Source: Hyposmocoma kahamanoa (lineage: Eukaryota; Arthropoda; Insecta; Lepidoptera; Cosmopterigidae). Taken from it: a stretch of DNA of 64,000 bases. The stretch covers positions 1,552,251-1,616,250 of the forward strand of contig NW_020655294.1 of the NCBI RefSeq assembly GCF_003589595.1. The letters run 5' to 3'. Position numbers and translations under genes: made by a program. Below, in pieces: positions 61,858 to 64,000 of this stretch (position 1 is the first letter of the stretch; each line of letters begins with the position of its first letter). The notes beneath the pieces are model-generated. The model did not search any database. It was not told where the DNA came from and was given only the letters and a program-made list of their open reading frames with translations.

Positions 61858-62400
61858 AGTTCTTAGGTTTTCGCGATTGTTACACATAGGAAATGAAACT
61901 ATTTTTCCGGATTTAAATCGCGTATATTTGTTNNNNNNNNNNNNNNNNNNNNNNNNNNNNNNNNNNNNNNNNNNNNNNNNNNNNNNNNNNNNNNNNNNNN
62001 NNNNNNNNNNNNNNNNNNNNNNNNNNNNNNNNNNNNNNNNNNNNNNNNNNNNNNNNNNNNNNNNNNNNNNNNNNNNNNNNNNNNNNNNNNNNNNNNNNNN
62101 NNNNNNNNNNNNNNNNNNNNNNNNNNNNNNNNNNNNNNNNNNNNNNNNNNNNNNNNNNNNNNNNNNNNNNNNNNNNNNNNNNNNNNNNNNNNNNNNNNNN
62201 NNNNNNNNNNNNNNNNNNNNNNNNNNNNNNNNNNNNNNNNNNNNNNNNNNNNNNNNNNNNNNNNNNNNNNNNNNNNNNNNNNNNNNNNNNNNNNNNNNNN
62301 NNNNNNNNNNNNNNNNNNNNNNNNNNNNNNNNGGCCCGAAACGTCGGTTTGTTTGAAAAAACAAATATACGCGATTTAAGTCCGGAAAAATAGTTTTATT
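61858..62400. mobile_element. Inverted Penelope-like terminal pair spanning an assembly gap (61933-62332)
   Basis: Left of the gap is the left-end block (GAGTTCTTAGGTTTTCGCGA, GAAACTATTTTTCCGG, ATCGCGTATATTTGTT). Right of it the same terminal text runs in the opposite direction (GGCCCGAAACGTCGGTTTGT, AATATACGCGATTTAAGTCC, GGAAAAATAGTTTTATT). The 400 N therefore sit at the centre of an inverted repeat. The true spacer content is unknown. Confidence 0.75.
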
Positions 62401-62401
62401 T

Positions 62402-62695
62402 CCTAGATTAATTTATTTTACTTATTTGCAGCATCCATAAATCATTATTACTAATTATACTATTGCGTTGGTGTATATCGTTGTAGTGTAATGTATATAT
62501 AAAATAATGACATTGTACATTTTACTATGCCATTGGAAGGTTTGCTGGTACTTATATACAAGTTTTCCTTTTGAAGTATCAGCCTGCATATGAATTACTC
62601 GTATAATTTAATTGAGATAATATACAGGTAAGGTAAAAAAGACAATAAAATTTAACTACTAGAAAGTAAAACTTGGATTTTTATATTATATGAAC
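62402..62695. other. No feature seen
   Basis: About 290 bp of AT-rich sequence without a supported feature. Confidence 0.3.
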
Positions 62696-62698
62696 AAA

Positions 62699-63005
62699 AT
62701 CGGGTCCCCGCGGCAAGATGCCCAAGATGCTGGCAGCGTTCTCCCTTTGTATTGCTATGCTAATGCGTTGGGCAAGGTAGCTGCCGGCCCTTGGGTTTCC
62801 CAGACAGTCAATTAATTTTTTCGATAAAATTTTCTATAGATGAAGGGCACTGGGACCCCACAGGCCAAGGGTTTCGACTCCAAAGGCTGTAAGTAGGTAG
62901 TCGAAGCCGAGATCCTGCTACTTATTACTTTTTATTCTTTCCGCCAGCTCAGCTGCGGAGCCAGCCCTCTTGCCGGGGTGCTGGAGATGGGATGGGGCAA
63001 GTGTG
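62699..63005 (-). pseudogene. Retroelement-derived C-terminal segment (FGVETLG type)
   Basis: The minus-strand frame reads HLQHPGKRAGSAAELAERIK, then QDLGFDYLLTAFGVETLGLW, GPSALHL and LIDCLGNPRAGSYLAQRISI, then AIQRENAASILGILP. It is about 100 codons with two internal TAG stops. The block F-x-x-x-x-x-E-T-L-G-x-W-G-P...R-A-G-S-Y-L-x-Q-R...A-I-Q-R-x-N-A recurs at the end of LINE-like proteins in many invertebrates. The precise family is not certain. GC content is well above the surroundings. Confidence 0.5.
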
Positions 63006-63454
63006 TCGGCACTATGTTCTGATTCTTTGACACTTACTTTCTACACTATGCATGTTGTAGTATTATTATGGCAAATAAATTGGGGCCACGTATAACTATT
63101 ATTAATATACAAATGTTAATAATATTTTCCTTCTTCGTTGTAATGTGGAAGAAACAAACAAATTATTATAGTCTTGAAACAGTTCCAAGCGACTTGGCTA
63201 TAAAATTTCGGGCCATTGAATAAACATTTTATATCTTCGGCTCTTGACAATAAAAGGAATTTTATCTTGCCACCGTAATTTGCGGCCATGATCGCCGCAG
63301 CACCATTGACTTATTGTTATTACCTCCTTCGCGAAAAACAGCCGCTGGGTTTATATATAGTACAGGAGTCGACGTCTTTATATTGCTATAAAATTGTTAT
63401 AGAAATTAAATGTGTTACAAAAGGCTGTATATGCTTAAATACTATATTATCATA
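63006..63454. other. No feature seen
   Basis: About 450 bp, AT-rich, no supported gene. Confidence 0.3.
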
Positions 63455-63605
63455 TCCATCATCATCATCGTATCACGGAAGACGTCCACTGCTGAACATA
63501 GGCCTCCCCCAAAGACATCTAGACTAGCCCATCGGACGCGACGTGCAGCCATCGGTTGCCCGCCGCCCGCGCCAGGTCATCCGTTCATCTAGTAGGGGGC
63601 CGTCG
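63455..63605 (-). pseudogene. RTE-type LINE, last codons and (ATG)n tail
   Basis: The minus-strand frame reads DDLARAAGNRWLHVASDGLV, stop, then MSLGEAYVQQWTSSVIR and TGA, followed by ATGATGATGATGG. This is the same protein end as 25440-25745 (WTDD...AGxxW...GEAxVQQ). One in-frame TAG is present. The GAT/ATG microsatellite is the usual 3' tail of this family. Confidence 0.7.
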
Positions 63606-64000
63606 GTCCCACTGAACGCTTTACAGTTCGTGGTCTCCATTCAAGACCACGAACTAATCTTGTTGCTTATGTTATTAGTAATATGCTTCTGAGAGGTTGT
63701 TAGTATTTTAAAATAACCCTGCATATTATTTATAAAACGATTTTTTTATAAATACAAACACAAATTTTTGTGCCACATTTGAAAACAAATTTCAATTCAA
63801 ACCATGATTCTAACAAAAACATTATTTCCGTTCAATTCAAAATTAACACGTAACTTTTCACGAGTAGATAGTAAAGGGAGTACAACCGTTAGACCAGAAA
63901 TAACATTTCTATTGTTTGAAAATGAATCCAACAGAAAACTGTTTCACTTCAAGACCACTTGTTTAGCTCGATTCGAATAACAATATGTCAGCGGACAGAC

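Noticed and set aside
61837..62364. Two long ORFs on opposite strands
   Set aside because: Same reason: they consist mostly of gap N.
1..64000. CRISPR arrays, bacterial operons, riboswitches
   Set aside because: No regularly spaced direct repeats with unique spacers, no bacterial-type gene packing; sequence character is insect genomic.
1..64000. Telomeric TTAGG arrays or rDNA as targets of R1-type elements
   Set aside because: No TTAGG tandem runs and no rRNA sequence seen; the R1-clade piece is an isolated relic.
1..64000. Endogenous viral genes or LTR retrotransposon gag-pol
   Set aside because: No protease, integrase, envelope or capsid motifs and no paired LTRs could be identified.

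Overview
This window looks like a repeat-saturated piece of a lepidopteran (moth or butterfly) genome. The sequence is AT-rich. The mobile-element mix fits Lepidoptera: a tRNA-derived SINE with a (TTA)n tail, a Dong/R4-type LINE of the kind first described in Bombyx, Penelope-like elements with a GIY-YIG endonuclease, RTE-type LINE tails ending GEAYVQQWTS, jockey and CR1-like LINEs, two decayed mariners, and many short inverted-repeat DNA elements. Species and chromosome cannot be fixed from sequence alone. I found no complete host gene. The only candidates for non-trivial protein coding outside LINEs, Penelope and mariner are a clean MADF-domain exon (complement 51256-51398), a THAP-domain start (31824-31970), and a gene pair inside a 3 kb inverted-repeat transposon (10399-13395).

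Layout. 0.3-9 kb: Penelope-like 3' ends and terminal blocks, LINE tails, an 837 bp hAT-type element with an exact 8 bp target duplication (2085-2921) and a 228 bp TA-flanked MITE (3247-3474). 9.7-13.8 kb: a Harbinger-like remnant that appears split by a 3 kb transposon with two convergent genes. 14-24 kb: LINE remnants, including a near full-span endonuclease plus RT element (18785-21270) and a jockey copy (22440-23440), and a 400-N gap flanked by identical sequence. 24.7-29.5 kb: Penelope GIY-YIG coding pieces, an RTE tail, a 380 bp TIR element and a palindromic Penelope-type terminal pair. 29.8-31.3 kb: a dead mariner carrying an inserted 228 bp MITE with a perfect 8 bp duplication. 31.5-41 kb: LINE tails, a THAP fragment, a third hAT-like MITE and Harbinger-like remnants. 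41.8-45.4 kb: a second mariner in the opposite orientation and two copies of another 8-bp-duplication MITE family. 46.5-49 kb: clustered copies of the commonest repeat. 51.1-53.4 kb: the MADF exon, SINEs, and a 5'-truncated but open Dong-type LINE whose 3' end abuts (TAA)n. 54-64 kb: more LINEs and a second gap sitting inside an inverted Penelope terminal pair.

The commonest unit, called RepA here, occurs about 20 times in both orientations. It is a 250-290 bp non-coding repeat with two conserved hairpins and I cannot assign it to a class. Other unnamed families with at least two copies are called RepC to RepJ. SINE-S is the tRNA-derived SINE, LINE-B and LINE-D are two LINE families of uncertain clade, and pLTR2 is a second Penelope-type terminal block.

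No operon or pathway logic applies. What the window records is successive insertion: MITE into mariner, MITE into RepA, RepA into RepG and into a Penelope terminal block, SINE into older repeats, and Dong next to a SINE tail. Gene-poor, nested, bidirectional element content is what one expects of heterochromatin, a sex-limited chromosome or a piRNA-producing locus, but the sequence does not distinguish these.
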